A stretch of 64,000 nucleotides of DNA from CBDCME01 sp965218865 (GTDB taxonomy: Bacteria > Pseudomonadota > Alphaproteobacteria > JAAXGF01). Both the position numbers and the translations under genes were made by a program. The notes beneath the pieces are model-generated. The model was not told where the DNA came from. It saw nothing but the letters and a program-made list of their open reading frames with translations, and ran no database searches. Location: contig CBDCME010000069.1 in NCBI GenBank assembly GCA_965218865.1, positions 88,543 to 152,542 on the forward strand, in the 5' to 3' direction. Below are positions 51,031-59,392 of this stretch, piece by piece (position 1 is the stretch's first letter; each line of letters begins with the position of its first letter).

Positions 51031-51047
51031 GAAATGCAAAAAAGATG

Positions 51048-51077
51048 TTGACAACTGATTTATATAAGAAGTATGTT
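51048..51077 (+). promoter_or_regulatory. Sigma-70 type promoter of a short transcript
   Basis: TTGACA (51048-51053), an 18-bp AT-rich spacer and TATGTT (51072-51077). The site begins one base beyond the target duplication of the ISNCY-type element, so the insertion sits immediately upstream of this promoter. Confidence 0.6.
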
Positions 51078-51110
51078 TTCGTCAGCGTGGGTTGGTGCGT
51101 CAGCACCCCA

Positions 51111-51141
51111 CCCGTCCCGGCATCGCCGCGGCGGGTTTTTT
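51111..51141 (+). terminator. Intrinsic terminator 35 bp downstream of the promoter
   Basis: CCCGTC pairs with GGCGGG around an inner CGGC-ATC-GCCG hairpin, followed by six T residues. With the promoter at 51048 this defines a candidate transcript of about 60 nt (roughly 51084-51141), or an attenuator for what follows. Confidence 0.65.
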
Positions 51142-51216
51142 GCTGCCTGCAGGAGACTGAACATGAGCCGTGCAACCTCGTTGAAAGGCCTCTGGGGAGT
51201 AGATGACATCAATTAA

Positions 51217-51657
51217 TGCGTCGGATCCCAGCTTTCGCACAACGCCATCGCCGGTCTGGACGACCCCAGCATCCTAACCGAGCTGTGGGCCGATCTCGAC
51301 TTCGCCTACAAGGAGTATTCTGGGCTCACCGAAGAGGACTTCGCCGGCATCACCGAGATCGACACGACCGCCATATCGGTCGAGGCGCCGAAGTACGAGG
51401 AGATCAACCTGGCTTTTCTGCCGGAGGAAAAGGAAGCCTTCGTTGCGCTGCTCGACCGCATGGCCGAGGCGAAGACCGAAGCACGCTGGATCGTCGCCCA
51501 CTACGACGACTTCTCCCGCCTGTTCGACGCCATCATCGCGGTCAAGTCGAAGCTCGACATCCACAACGGCGCGGTGGCGCTTCGCGTGATGGCCGACTTG
51601 GCCATGGAACGGCTAGCTGAGATTGGGCGCGAGAATGTTGCGGCGCCGGCGTCTTGA
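51217..51657 (+). pseudogene. 3' remnant of a phage ParB/methylase-type gene
   Basis: The frame HNAIAGLDDPSILTELWADL DF...GLTEEDFAGITEIDTTA ...RWIVAHYDDFSRLFDAIIAV reads for 146 codons to a stop at 51657, but has no start: a TAA precedes it at 51214-51216. The segment LDDPSILTELWADLDF resembles the part of ParB-like/DNA-methylase phage proteins after the nuclease domain. The 5' half is missing. Confidence 0.5.
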
Positions 51658-51791
51658 ATCAACGTCAATGGGGATAGGTGAAGAACAGCGAGAGATCCAA
51701 TTCGAACGATCTAACTTGCCAGAGCGCTGTCTGACCAGGTGACCGTTTTCCACTTCCCCTTGATGGGAGTAGGATTGACCTCGTATCCGCG

Positions 51792-52022
51792 TTACACTGC
51801 GACTGCGATTTCGGCATCACGCTGGTAGTTGTCGAACTCCAGGCTTTCCTCGAATGTGCGCACGTATGCGTCAGTGTCTTCCTCGGGCGGAAGCTCTCCC
51901 TTCCAACTGAGATTGAAGAATGGTGTCAGCGCCAGCCGATAGAGCGGCTCAGCGAAATCCACAAGACTGAATTCTGTCTTCCGGAGGCGCAGTGCACGTT
52001 TGCTGATCGGATTGCCATGCAC
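51792..52022 (-). CDS. Small hypothetical protein
   Basis: 76 aa, MHGNPISKRALRLRKTEFSL then VDFAEPLYRLALTPFFNLSW and an acidic stretch PPEEDTDAYVRTFEESLEFD. No family recognised. The frame has plausible composition but no conserved neighbours, and it lies among mobile-element debris. Confidence 0.35.
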   Translation of the reverse strand: MHGNPISKRALRLRKTEFSLVDFAEPLYRLALTPFFNLSWKGELPPEEDTDAYVRTFEESLEFDNYQRDAEIAVAV

Positions 52023-52290
52023 GAAGTCGTTGCGGGCATCGTAAAGTTTCTGATAGAGCTAGCTCGGGAAACGGCGCCGCTTGAACTTGCCTCTCTTGGC
52101 CGCCCAGCACTTAAGGTTTCGCCCTCGGCGGGCCGGTGGAGCGCTCATGTGCCGTGGTGCTGTGTGCAAGACCGCCGTGGCGGGCGCGAAGGATCGGGAC
52201 AGCAACCGCGTCAGCGCTGCGGTCGTCGAGCGTACCGACGCTCCGACGTTGCAGGAATTCGTGATGGATCGGGCCGGTGCCGATGCGACT

Positions 52291-54371
52291 CAGGAACAAT
52301 TTTTAGTCGCGGTTGAGGGTTCGGGATGAGTGGGATCGTGCTCGGTGCACGGGGTTCGGGGAGCCCCGAGCTTGCCTCGACGACGTCATGGGGACTGCTC
52401 GAAGCCACCGGACGGCGTTTTCGGATTCGACAGGCACACCGGTCCGCCCGCGCCGCTCGGCGGCACGTCCCGGTCCGGGGGAGAGGCGTGCTGTCTCAGG
52501 CGATGGGCGCGGTCATGATCGCGTCGAGGGCCTCCTGCGCCCGGGCGGCATAGTGCCGGTTGGCCTCGGGCAGATAACGGAAGCGTCCGTCGCAGCGCAC
52601 GATGGCGATGGCCGCGTTGGTCAAGCAGGCGAGATTTCTGGGCAGGTGACGCACGTAGGCCCGGCATCGGTCTTCGTCGTAGGTGAAGTCGCGCACGTAG
52701 TGCAGGCGGTTCTCGATATGCCAGTGGTTGCGCACCAGTTCGAGCAACTCCTCGGGTCCGGCGCGCTCTGCGCCGGAGCGAGGTGAGGCTCCAGGTCACC
52801 TCGATGCTGCGCTTGCCGGTCTTGAGGATCTCGCGTTCGCGCTCGATGCGCATGGCCTGGCGTCGCCCGTGGAGGTTGGCGTAGCCGTCCCACTCGGCAG
52901 CGGAGAGGTCGACGACGGCGCAGCGTCGGCGCTCGATGCGGCCATGGCCCTTGTCGACGGTTTCGTGCCAGAGCGCATCGCTGAAGTCGATCGCCTTGAG
53001 GTCTTCGAAGATCATCTCCTGGTTGTCCTTGACCGCGCTCATCACGTAGTCGGCGCGACGCCCGAGCAGGCAGCGCGCGGTCTCGTGCTGAGCGTGCATC
53101 GCGTCCATGGTGACGATCCGGCCTGTGAGGTCGAGGCCGCTGGAGAGTTCGCGCACGGCCGGGATTTCGTTGCTCTTGCGGTCGACCTCGACCTGCCCGA
53201 GGACCACGCCGGTGTCGTGCTCGACCGCCGCCACCATCATCCTGCGCCCGTCTTCGGTCTGCTTCGAGGCGCCGCGCAGATCCTTTCCGTCCATGGCGAC
53301 CGGCGCGTGCGCGCTGCCATGCTGGCCGGTCCACTGGCTAATCGCGTTGTCCAGGGTCTCTGGCGGCAGGGCGGTGAGGGTCTTGTGGAAGGTGGTGATC
53401 GCGGGCGGGGTGTAGCGCTGTTTGGAAGGGCTCCAGAACGCACCCACCGCCTCGAGCTGCTCCTGGGAGAGCAGGGCGGCGAACTGGGCGAACGCGTTCA
53501 CCCCCCGGTATCCGGCAAGCCGGGCGGCGACGGCGATCACCAGAATGGTGTTGAGCGCATAGCGCTTGCCCCGGGCATGGCGGTACTCGGGCACCTCACC
53601 CAGACACTCGAACAGGCTGCGCAGCCGGGGCGCGGCCATCGGCTCGGTGTGCTGCTCGGCGTTCCAGTGTGCCGGCATCCCGGTACGGCTCAGCGCCTCG
53701 GGGGCGCCGTCTGTCAGTCCGAACACGAAGACCTCCTTGGGCTGACCGTGGTGGCGCCAGCGCGCTGCCCCTCCGGGCTCACGGGCAAAGCCCCGCGTCA
53801 GCCCCAGAGAGCGCCAGTTCGACGCGCGGTAGCAGGTGCCGGCAAATCGCGAGACGTCCACGAACGTCTCCGCCAGAAGAGCCGGATATCCGTGCACCGC
53901 CTGGATGTCCTCAGACAGCCGCCGCAGGCTCAGCCCCAGCACACGGGAGGCCAGGTTCGGCACTCGGCCAGGCGTCAGAATGACGAAGCGCGAGTTGTTG
54001 GCGATCAGATGCAGACGCCGGAACTGCTGCTCGGCCGACCACCCGATCCAGCGATCACGCGCGCCCAGCTTGAACGCGCCGGGCTGCCAGCCGATCAGTG
54101 CGAGCCAGGTCTCGCCATGCACCGCGACATGGCGCAGGCCCTTGCCGATGACGCCGTGGAACGCCAGGTAGTGGTGCTGCTCCACCAACCGGTCCCAGCG
54201 CCGGTGCTCCTGCGCGCCCCAGGTCGGACGCACCGTGACCGCGCGCAAATCAATGGACGAATCCGAGACCGGCAGCGTCGCCATGACCGGCACACTGCCA
54301 CACCGAGAATGAAATGGCCAGCGCCGCGATCACCTCACCCTGATCACTGGGCGGACAAAAAACTAGCCCTG
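52291..54371 (-). mobile_element. ISAs1-type element with fused DruA-like domain, copy B
   Basis: 2081 bp with ends CAGGAACAATTTTTAGTCGC and CAGGGCTAGTTTTTTGTCCG (opposite strand), flanked by the 10-bp duplication CGATGCGACT (52281-52290 and 54372-54381). It sits inside an IS1595-type transposase remnant. Confidence 0.95.
52496..54293 (-). pseudogene. DUF4338-ISAs1 fusion transposase, copy B (late frameshift)
   Basis: From GTG 54293 the protein reads a DUF4338 core (VEQHHYLAFHGVIGKGLRHV, RDRWIGWSAEQQFRRLHLIA, NNSRFVILTPGRVPNLASRV, ALLAETFVDVSRFAGTCYRA) over residues ~20-170. The ISAs1-type transposase follows: PRLRSLFECLGEVPEYRHAR, MDGKDLRGASKQTEDGRRMM, IVTMDAMHAQHETARCLLGR. An extra G at 52775-52776 shifts the frame before the last ~90 residues (HIENRLHYVRDFTYDEDRCR with the DDE glutamate), which copy C keeps. 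The consensus fusion is ~598 aa. Confidence 0.9.
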
Positions 54372-54727
54372 CGATGCGACTGTATACACCGACGACCATA
54401 GCGCCTACGATGGATTGCTGGTCTCAGTCCGTGAAACGGTCAATTACTCAGTCGGTGAATATGTCCGGGGCATGGCACACTCGAACGGGATGGAGAGCTT
54501 CTGGGCCATGCTGAAGCGTGGCTACCAGGGTACCTACCATCACGTGAGCCCCAAGCACCTGGGCCACTACGTCAACGAGTTCGCCGGACGGCACAATGAC
54601 CGCTGCCACGACACCATCGACCAGATGGTCGCCTTAGTGCGCGGAATGGCTGGAAAGCGATTGCGCTACCGGGATTTAGTGGCATGATGGATCGACTCCT
54701 TAACTGGAACTCTTGAGGAGCATGGGA

Positions 54728-55180
54728 ATGGTTGCCAACTTAGAAGATCGGGAACGTCACGTGCTTATGGCGATTTCGCCTGCTGGCACACGCACCCTCT
54801 CCCCAGTCCAAGTGCAGAAGCTGTTCTTTCTCATGGACAAGGATGTTGCTGGCTACACCGGTGGACCTCATTTCGCTTTTGTCCCATATGACTATGGGCC
54901 ATTCGACAAGGAGGTTTATCTCGTTCTGCAATCTCTTAGCAATAAAGGGTTTGCGGAAATCCTAGGGTCAAACTGGCATAGTTCACGCGTATATGGACTT
55001 ACAACAGAAGGAAGTGAGATTGGCGGCGGCGAACTGAAGAAACTTCCAGAGGACGCGCAACGGTATATTCGTGATCTTGTGGAATGGATAATTCCGTTGT
55101 CATTTTCCGAACTTGTTTCGGCAATTTATAGCGTCTATCCCGATATGAAAGTGAATAGTGTATTCCAGGTTAATTTGTGA
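54728..55180 (+). CDS. Panacea/YwgA-like protein (possible antitoxin-type)
   Basis: 150 aa from ATG 54728, preceded by AGGAG at seven bases. LSPVQVQKLFFLMDKDVAGY and FAFVPYDYGPFDKEVYLVLQ match the core pattern of YwgA/Panacea (DUF4065-like) domains: QKLxF at the start and YGPF/V with a following aromatic helix. Panacea domains serve as antitoxins in several toxin-antitoxin pairs. Its stop overlaps the GTG of a proteasome-like gene (GTGA), which suggests the two form a functional pair. Lower GC and codon use indicate transfer. Confidence 0.6.
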   Translation: MVANLEDRERHVLMAISPAGTRTLSPVQVQKLFFLMDKDVAGYTGGPHFAFVPYDYGPFDKEVYLVLQSLSNKGFAEILGSNWHSSRVYGLTTEGSEIGGGELKKLPEDAQRYIRDLVEWIIPLSFSELVSAIYSVYPDMKVNSVFQVNL

Positions 55181-55229
55181 CCGTTATAGTAGGTATACGG
55201 TGCAAAGATGGGGTAGTCATCGGCACAGA

Positions 55230-57309
55230 CAGGAACAATTTTTAGTCGCGGTTGAGGGTTCGGGATGAGTGGGATCGTGCTCGGTGCACGGGGTTCGGGA
55301 GCCCCGAGCTTGCCTCGACGACGTCATGGGGACTGCTTGAAGCCACCGGACGGCGTTTTCGGATTCGACAGGCACACCGGTCCGCCCGCGCCGCTCGGCG
55401 GCACGTCCCGGTCCGGGGGAGAGGCGTGCTGTCTCAGGCGATGGGCGCGGTCATGATCGCGTCGAGGGCCTCCTGCGCCCGGGCGGCATAGTGCCGGTTG
55501 GCCTCGGGCAGATAACGGAAGCGTCCGTCGCAGCGCACGATGGCGATGGCCGCGTTGGTCAAGCAGGCGAGATTTCTGGGCAGGTGACGCACGTAGGCCC
55601 GGCATCGGTCTTCGTCGTAGGTGAAGTCGCGCACGTAGTGCAGGCGGTTCTCGATATGCCAGTGGTTGCGCACCAGTTCGAGCAACTCCTCGGGTCCGGC
55701 GCGCTCTGCGCCGAGCGAGGTGAGGCTCCAGGTCACCTCGATGCTGCGCTTGCCGGTCTTGAGGATCTCGCGTTCGCGCTCGATGCGCATGGCCTGGCGT
55801 CGCCCGTGGAGGTTGGCGTAGCCGTCCCACTCGGCAGCGGAGAGGTCGACGACGGCGCAGCGTCGGCGCTCGATGCGGCCATGGCCCTTGTCGACGGTTT
55901 CGTGCCAGAGCGCATCGCTGAAGTCGATCGCCTTGAGGTCTTCGAAGATCATCTCCTGGTTGTCCTTGACCGCGCTCATCACGTAGTCGGCGCGACGCCC
56001 GAGCAGGCAGCGCGCGGTCTCGTGCTGAGCGTGCATCGCGTCCATGGTGACGATCCGGCCTGTGAGGTCGAGGCCGCTGGAGAGTTCGCGCACGGCCGGG
56101 ATTTCGTTGCTCTTGCGGTCGACCTCGACCTGCCCGAGGACCACGCCGGTGTCGTGCTCGACCGCCGCCACCATCATCCTGCGCCCGTCTTCGGTCTGCT
56201 TCGAGGCGCCGCGCAGATCCTTTCCGTCCATGGCGACCGGCGCGTGCGCGCTGCCATGCTGGCCGGTCCACTGGCTAATCGCGTTGTCCAGGGTCTCTGG
56301 CGGCAGGGCGGTGAGGGTCTTGTGGAAGGTGGTGATCGCGGGCGGGGTGTAGCGCTGTTTGGAAGGTCTCCAGAACGCACCCACCGCCTCGAGCTGCTCC
56401 TGGGAGAGCAGGGCGGCGAACTGGGCGAACGCGTTCACCCCCCGGTATCCGGCAAGCCGGGCGGCGACGGCGATCACCAGAATGGTGTTGAGCGCATAGC
56501 GCTTGCCCCGGGCATGGCGGTACTCGGGCACCTCACCCAGACACTCGAACAGGCTGCGCAGCCGGGGCGCGGCCATCGGCTCGGTGTGCTGCTCGGCGTT
56601 CCAGTGTGCCGGCATCCCGGTACGGCTCAGCGCCTCGGGGGCGCCGTCTGTCAGTCCGAACACGAAGACCTCCTTGGGCTGACCGTGGTGGCGCCAGCGC
56701 GCTGCCCCTCCGGGCTCACGGGCAAAGCCCCGCGTCAGCCCCCAGAGAGCGCCAGTTCGACGCGCGGTAGCAGGTGCCGGCAAATCGCGAGACGTCCACG
56801 AACGTCTCCGCCAGAAGAGCCGGATATCCGTGCACCGCCTGGATGTCCTCAGACAGCCGCCGCAGGCTCAGCCCCAGCACACGGGAGGCCAGGTTCGGCA
56901 CTCGGCCAGGCGTCAGAATGACGAAGCGCGAGTTGTTGGCGATCAGATGCAGACGCCGGAACTGCTGCTCGGCCGACCACCCGATCCAGCGATCACGCGC
57001 GCCCAGCTTGAACGCGCCGGGCTGCCAGCCGATCAGTGCGAGCCAGGTCTCGCCATGCACCGCGACATGGCGCAGGCCCTTGCCGATGACGCCGTGGAAC
57101 GCCAGGTAGTGGTGCTGCTCCACCAACCGGTCCCAGCGCCGGTGCTCCTGCGCGCGCCAGGTCGGACGCACCGTGACCGCGCGCAAATCAATGGACGAAT
57201 CCGAGACCGGCAGCGTCGCCATGACCGGCACACTGCCACACCGAGAATGAAATGGCCAGCGCCGCGATCACCTCACCCTGATCACTGGGCGGACAAAAAA
57301 CTAGCCCTG
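55230..57309 (-). mobile_element. ISAs1-type element with fused DruA-like domain, copy C
   Basis: 2080 bp with the same ends as copies A and B, flanked by the 10-bp duplication TCGGCACAGA (55220-55229 and 57310-57319). Inserted within codon 18 of a proteasome-like gene. Confidence 0.96.
55434..57231 (-). pseudogene. DUF4338-ISAs1 fusion transposase, copy C (mid-gene frameshift)
   Basis: Same fusion as copy B. The DUF4338 half reads from GTG 57231, but C5 at 56739-56743 (C4 in copy B) shifts the frame between the two halves; the ISAs1-type half then continues intact for 449 codons to 55434, including SLTSLGAERAGPEELLELVR and HWHIENRLHYVRDFTYDEDR missing from copy B. The separated transposase frame could still be translated from an internal start. 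Confidence 0.9.
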
Positions 57310-58077
57310 TCGGCACAGATAGTGCTATGACGTTTGGCCCGTCGGCCCAGCAGCCAACCATTGAACAGCCCTTTCACGAGAAGATAGCGATCGTCTCGGG
57401 GCACATAATTGTTGCCGGGACGGGAGAGATTGGTCTTGGACAGCGGTTTACCGATGTAGCGGAAAGGCTATGGCGGGAAAAAGCGTTCCAAGGGAAAAGT
57501 GCTATAGATATTGGCCGCCTTCTCGCCAAGGGCGCCGTTGAAGATTTCTCCGCGACTCAAGTTAAGCAAGGGAGCTACGGCGCTCTCGTTGCAGTACCTA
57601 GCAACCGAACGGCAGAACTAATTGAATTCTCACTCTCGCATTTTCAACCCGAGATAAAGACGCAAGCCAATTGGTATGTATCTATGGGATCTGGGCAGGC
57701 CGTCGCAGATCCATTGCTTGGGTTTGTTCGGTCGACGTTTTGGGGGAACGAGCCCCCAAGCCGTCAGGAGGGAATATTTGCTGTGACGATGGTGCTTAAG
57801 CTGGCGTGCGAAATGGCACCATTCGGTGTCGCAGAACCGATTCAGATGGCATTACTCAGTCCACAGGTGAAAGGGCCACCATCCGCGTTCAAACTTACGG
57901 AAGAGGAGCTTTTGGAACACATGGGAAATGTCGAGGGGGCCATCGATCACTTCAAAAAGTACCGAGGACTTTTGCGCGGTACAGATGGCGCAGTGCTAAC
58001 TCCACCGGTGGCGCCGTCCTCACCAGCGGGTTCCTCTTAAAGTAGATCAGCGTGACTTTCATACAACAGGAGGAGAC

Positions 58078-58245
58078 ACGGCAGAGACGAAAGCCCCCAC
58101 AAAACCAAGAGGCCGTCCTGTCGAAAAGCCCATTCCGGACCCGATCCCCGACATCCCGGAGAACGTGATGAAGGCGCTGGTGAACGCGCCACCTCGCGAC
58201 GAAGACCATTGGGACTATCTCAAAAAGAACGATCCGTTCGAGTGA
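58078..58245 (+). CDS. Small protein behind the Ntn-hydrolase gene, apparent ACG start
   Basis: A perfect AGGAGG at 58068-58073 is followed four bases later by ACG and an open frame AETKAPTKPRGRPVEKPIPD PIPDIPENVMKALVNAPPRD ...YLKKNDPFE of 55 residues. The GRPVEKP...IPDIPENVMKAL pattern resembles small alphaproteobacterial proteins of unknown function. ACG is a rare start codon, so this may be an ATG mutated or misread by one base. An internal GTG-ATG at 58165 would give a 25-residue product. Confidence 0.4.
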   Translation, partial: TAETKAPTKPRGRPVEKPIPDPIPDIPENVMKALVNAPPRDEDHWDYLKKNDPFE

Positions 58246-58358
58246 GGCTTGGGCACTTTCGCATATAAGTCCCCCAAATTTTGGGGGTCCTTACCAGGCC
58301 CGAAAGGTAAAGGGGTGGGCTGACGGTGACGGTTTTCTAGTGTTGGGGCTCAATTTTG
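58246..58358. other. Short spacer with inverted repeat
   Basis: CCCCCAAATTTTGGGGG near 58271-58287 is a near-perfect palindrome that may end the preceding transcript. A related CAATTTTG is the target duplication of the IS1595 element starting at 58359. Confidence 0.5.
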
Positions 58359-58499
58359 GGGAATTATATAGTTGACTGGCAGGCACACATCAATTATCCG
58401 TAGCGGATGGCGGCAAACTTCGAGCGAAAGCCATTACACAGGTACAATCAATCCTAGAAAGTGAGGTTGCGCAGACAGGAAAAACATTATTTAATTTTG

Positions 58500-58527
58500 T
58501 TGACACGATGTATCACAGTGATACATA
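58500..58527 (+). promoter_or_regulatory. Promoter with palindromic operator for the toxin-antitoxin pair
   Basis: TTGACA at 58500-58505 and a -10-like TACATA at 58522-58527 bracket the perfect palindrome TGTATCACAGTGATACA (58509-58525). An operator between and over the promoter boxes is what an autoregulating XRE antitoxin would use. Confidence 0.7.
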
Positions 58528-58536
58528 GAGCGTGTC

Positions 58537-58863
58537 GTGACCATTCCATTGAGCCCTGAAAAAGCCACCGAGACGATCAGGCGCATAGCGGAATCGACCC
58601 ACCTTGACTTTATCTGGACATTGCACGCTAAGGAGCGAATGGACCAGCGCGACATAATTATGGGAGATGTGATTTATGCATTGAAAAATGGATTTGTTTA
58701 TGAAGGGGCGTCAGAGGCGTCGCGCGGAATGTACAAATACCCAGTGGTGTCAAAGTGCCCTTCATCCGGGAATAGGCGGGTCTGCGTAATTGCAATCATA
58801 ACTAGAGAGCCGTCTGACCGGATCAAAGTCGTATCGGTCATGTGGGCCGACGAGTCTGCATAA
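58537..58863 (+). CDS. DUF4258 protein, probable toxin
   Basis: 108 aa from a GTG start (MTIPLSPEKATETIRRIAES). FIWTLHAKERMDQRDIIMGD VIYALKNGFVYEG is the DUF4258 signature (HAxxRMxxRxI), and VVSVMWADES ends the domain. DUF4258 proteins are frequently found as the toxin next to XRE/MqsA-like regulators and are related in fold to MqsR/RelE-type RNases; activity is inferred. Encoded inside the IS1595 element, directly behind the operator-promoter. Confidence 0.75.
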   Translation: MTIPLSPEKATETIRRIAESTHLDFIWTLHAKERMDQRDIIMGDVIYALKNGFVYEGASEASRGMYKYPVVSKCPSSGNRRVCVIAIITREPSDRIKVVSVMWADESA

Positions 58864-58882
58864 CTTGAAGGAGCAAGACATC

Positions 58883-59332
58883 ATGGACCCCTACCATTAC
58901 ACTGAATGCGGCCTTTCCAACGTGTTGGTGCACGGAGTTAGCCCTATCACGGATGATGGGGGCGAGCAAACCTACACGATCAAGAACATCAAGGGCCTAC
59001 ACGAAGCGATTGCCAAGACAATCATTGGTTCGGAGCGTGGCATGTCCAGTAGGGAGTTGCGCTTTGTGCGCACCGAAATGGGTCTTACCCAGGACGAACT
59101 AGCCAAGATACTACATAAAGATCGGCAATCGATTGGCAGGTGGGAAAGGGGGGAAAAGCCGATTGATCAAAATGCCGAAGCCGTCGTGCGCTTGCTGGCT
59201 GCAGAGAGGCTCGGCCTGGAGTTGGATGATCGCAGCGTCGAGAAGACAGCGTCACAATGTGTTTCAACTGCCGATTCAAGCCCAATAAACATAGATGGGA
59301 GTGATCCGAACAATTACCGCAAGGCCGCATAA
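58883..59332 (+). CDS. XRE/MqsA-type antitoxin
   Basis: 149 aa from ATG 58883 with GGAG upstream. The N-terminal part (YHYTECGLSNVLVHGVSPIT) and the helix-turn-helix SSRELRFVRTEMGLTQDELA KILHKDRQSIGRWERGEKP match antitoxins of the MqsA/XRE type, although the zinc-binding cysteines of true MqsA are not present (one Cys only). It should repress the operon through the palindrome at 58509-58525 and neutralise the DUF4258 product. 19 nt separate the two genes. Confidence 0.8.
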   Translation: MDPYHYTECGLSNVLVHGVSPITDDGGEQTYTIKNIKGLHEAIAKTIIGSERGMSSRELRFVRTEMGLTQDELAKILHKDRQSIGRWERGEKPIDQNAEAVVRLLAAERLGLELDDRSVEKTASQCVSTADSSPINIDGSDPNNYRKAA

Positions 59333-59362
59333 ATTCCTGGCCAATGCGCCATGAATTTGCCT

Positions 59363-59389
59363 AGGGCCAGCCTGACAGCTGGCCCTTTC
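59363..59389. terminator. Bidirectional terminator between antitoxin and transposase
   Basis: AGGGCCAGC and GCTGGCCCT form a perfect 9-bp stem with a 6-base loop, followed by TTT on the plus strand. It lies between the convergent antitoxin and transposase genes inside the IS1595 element. Confidence 0.8.
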
Positions 59390-59392
59390 GTG

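Larger units (their letters stand above)
52147..54687 (+). pseudogene. IS1595-type transposase remnant, interrupted by ISAs1-type copy B
   Basis: 52147-52290 reads GAVCKTAVAGAKDRDSNRVS ...DAPTLQEFVMDRAGADAT and continues after the insertion at 54382 as VYTDDHSAYDGLLVSVRETV, YVRGMAHSNGMESFWAMLKR and HHVSPKHLGHYVNEFAGRHN, i.e. the C-terminal half of an IS1595-type DDE transposase. The N-terminal half and zinc ribbon are missing. It is related to, but clearly different from, the intact transposase at 59393-60367. Confidence 0.8.
55177..58040 (+). pseudogene. Proteasome-like Ntn-hydrolase gene split by ISAs1-type copy C
   Basis: The first 18 codons (55177-55229: MTVIVGIRCKDGVVIGTD) and the rest (from 57320: SAMTFGPSAQQPTIEQPFHE, KIAIVSGHIIVAGTGEIGLG) join perfectly when the element and one target duplication are removed, giving ~256 aa. 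After Met removal Thr1, Asp17 (IGTDS) and Lys38 (HEKIA, near the usual Lys33) match the proteasome/HslV catalytic set. The uninterrupted ancestor was therefore probably an active threonine hydrolase. A weak internal start at 57327 remains. Confidence 0.75.
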
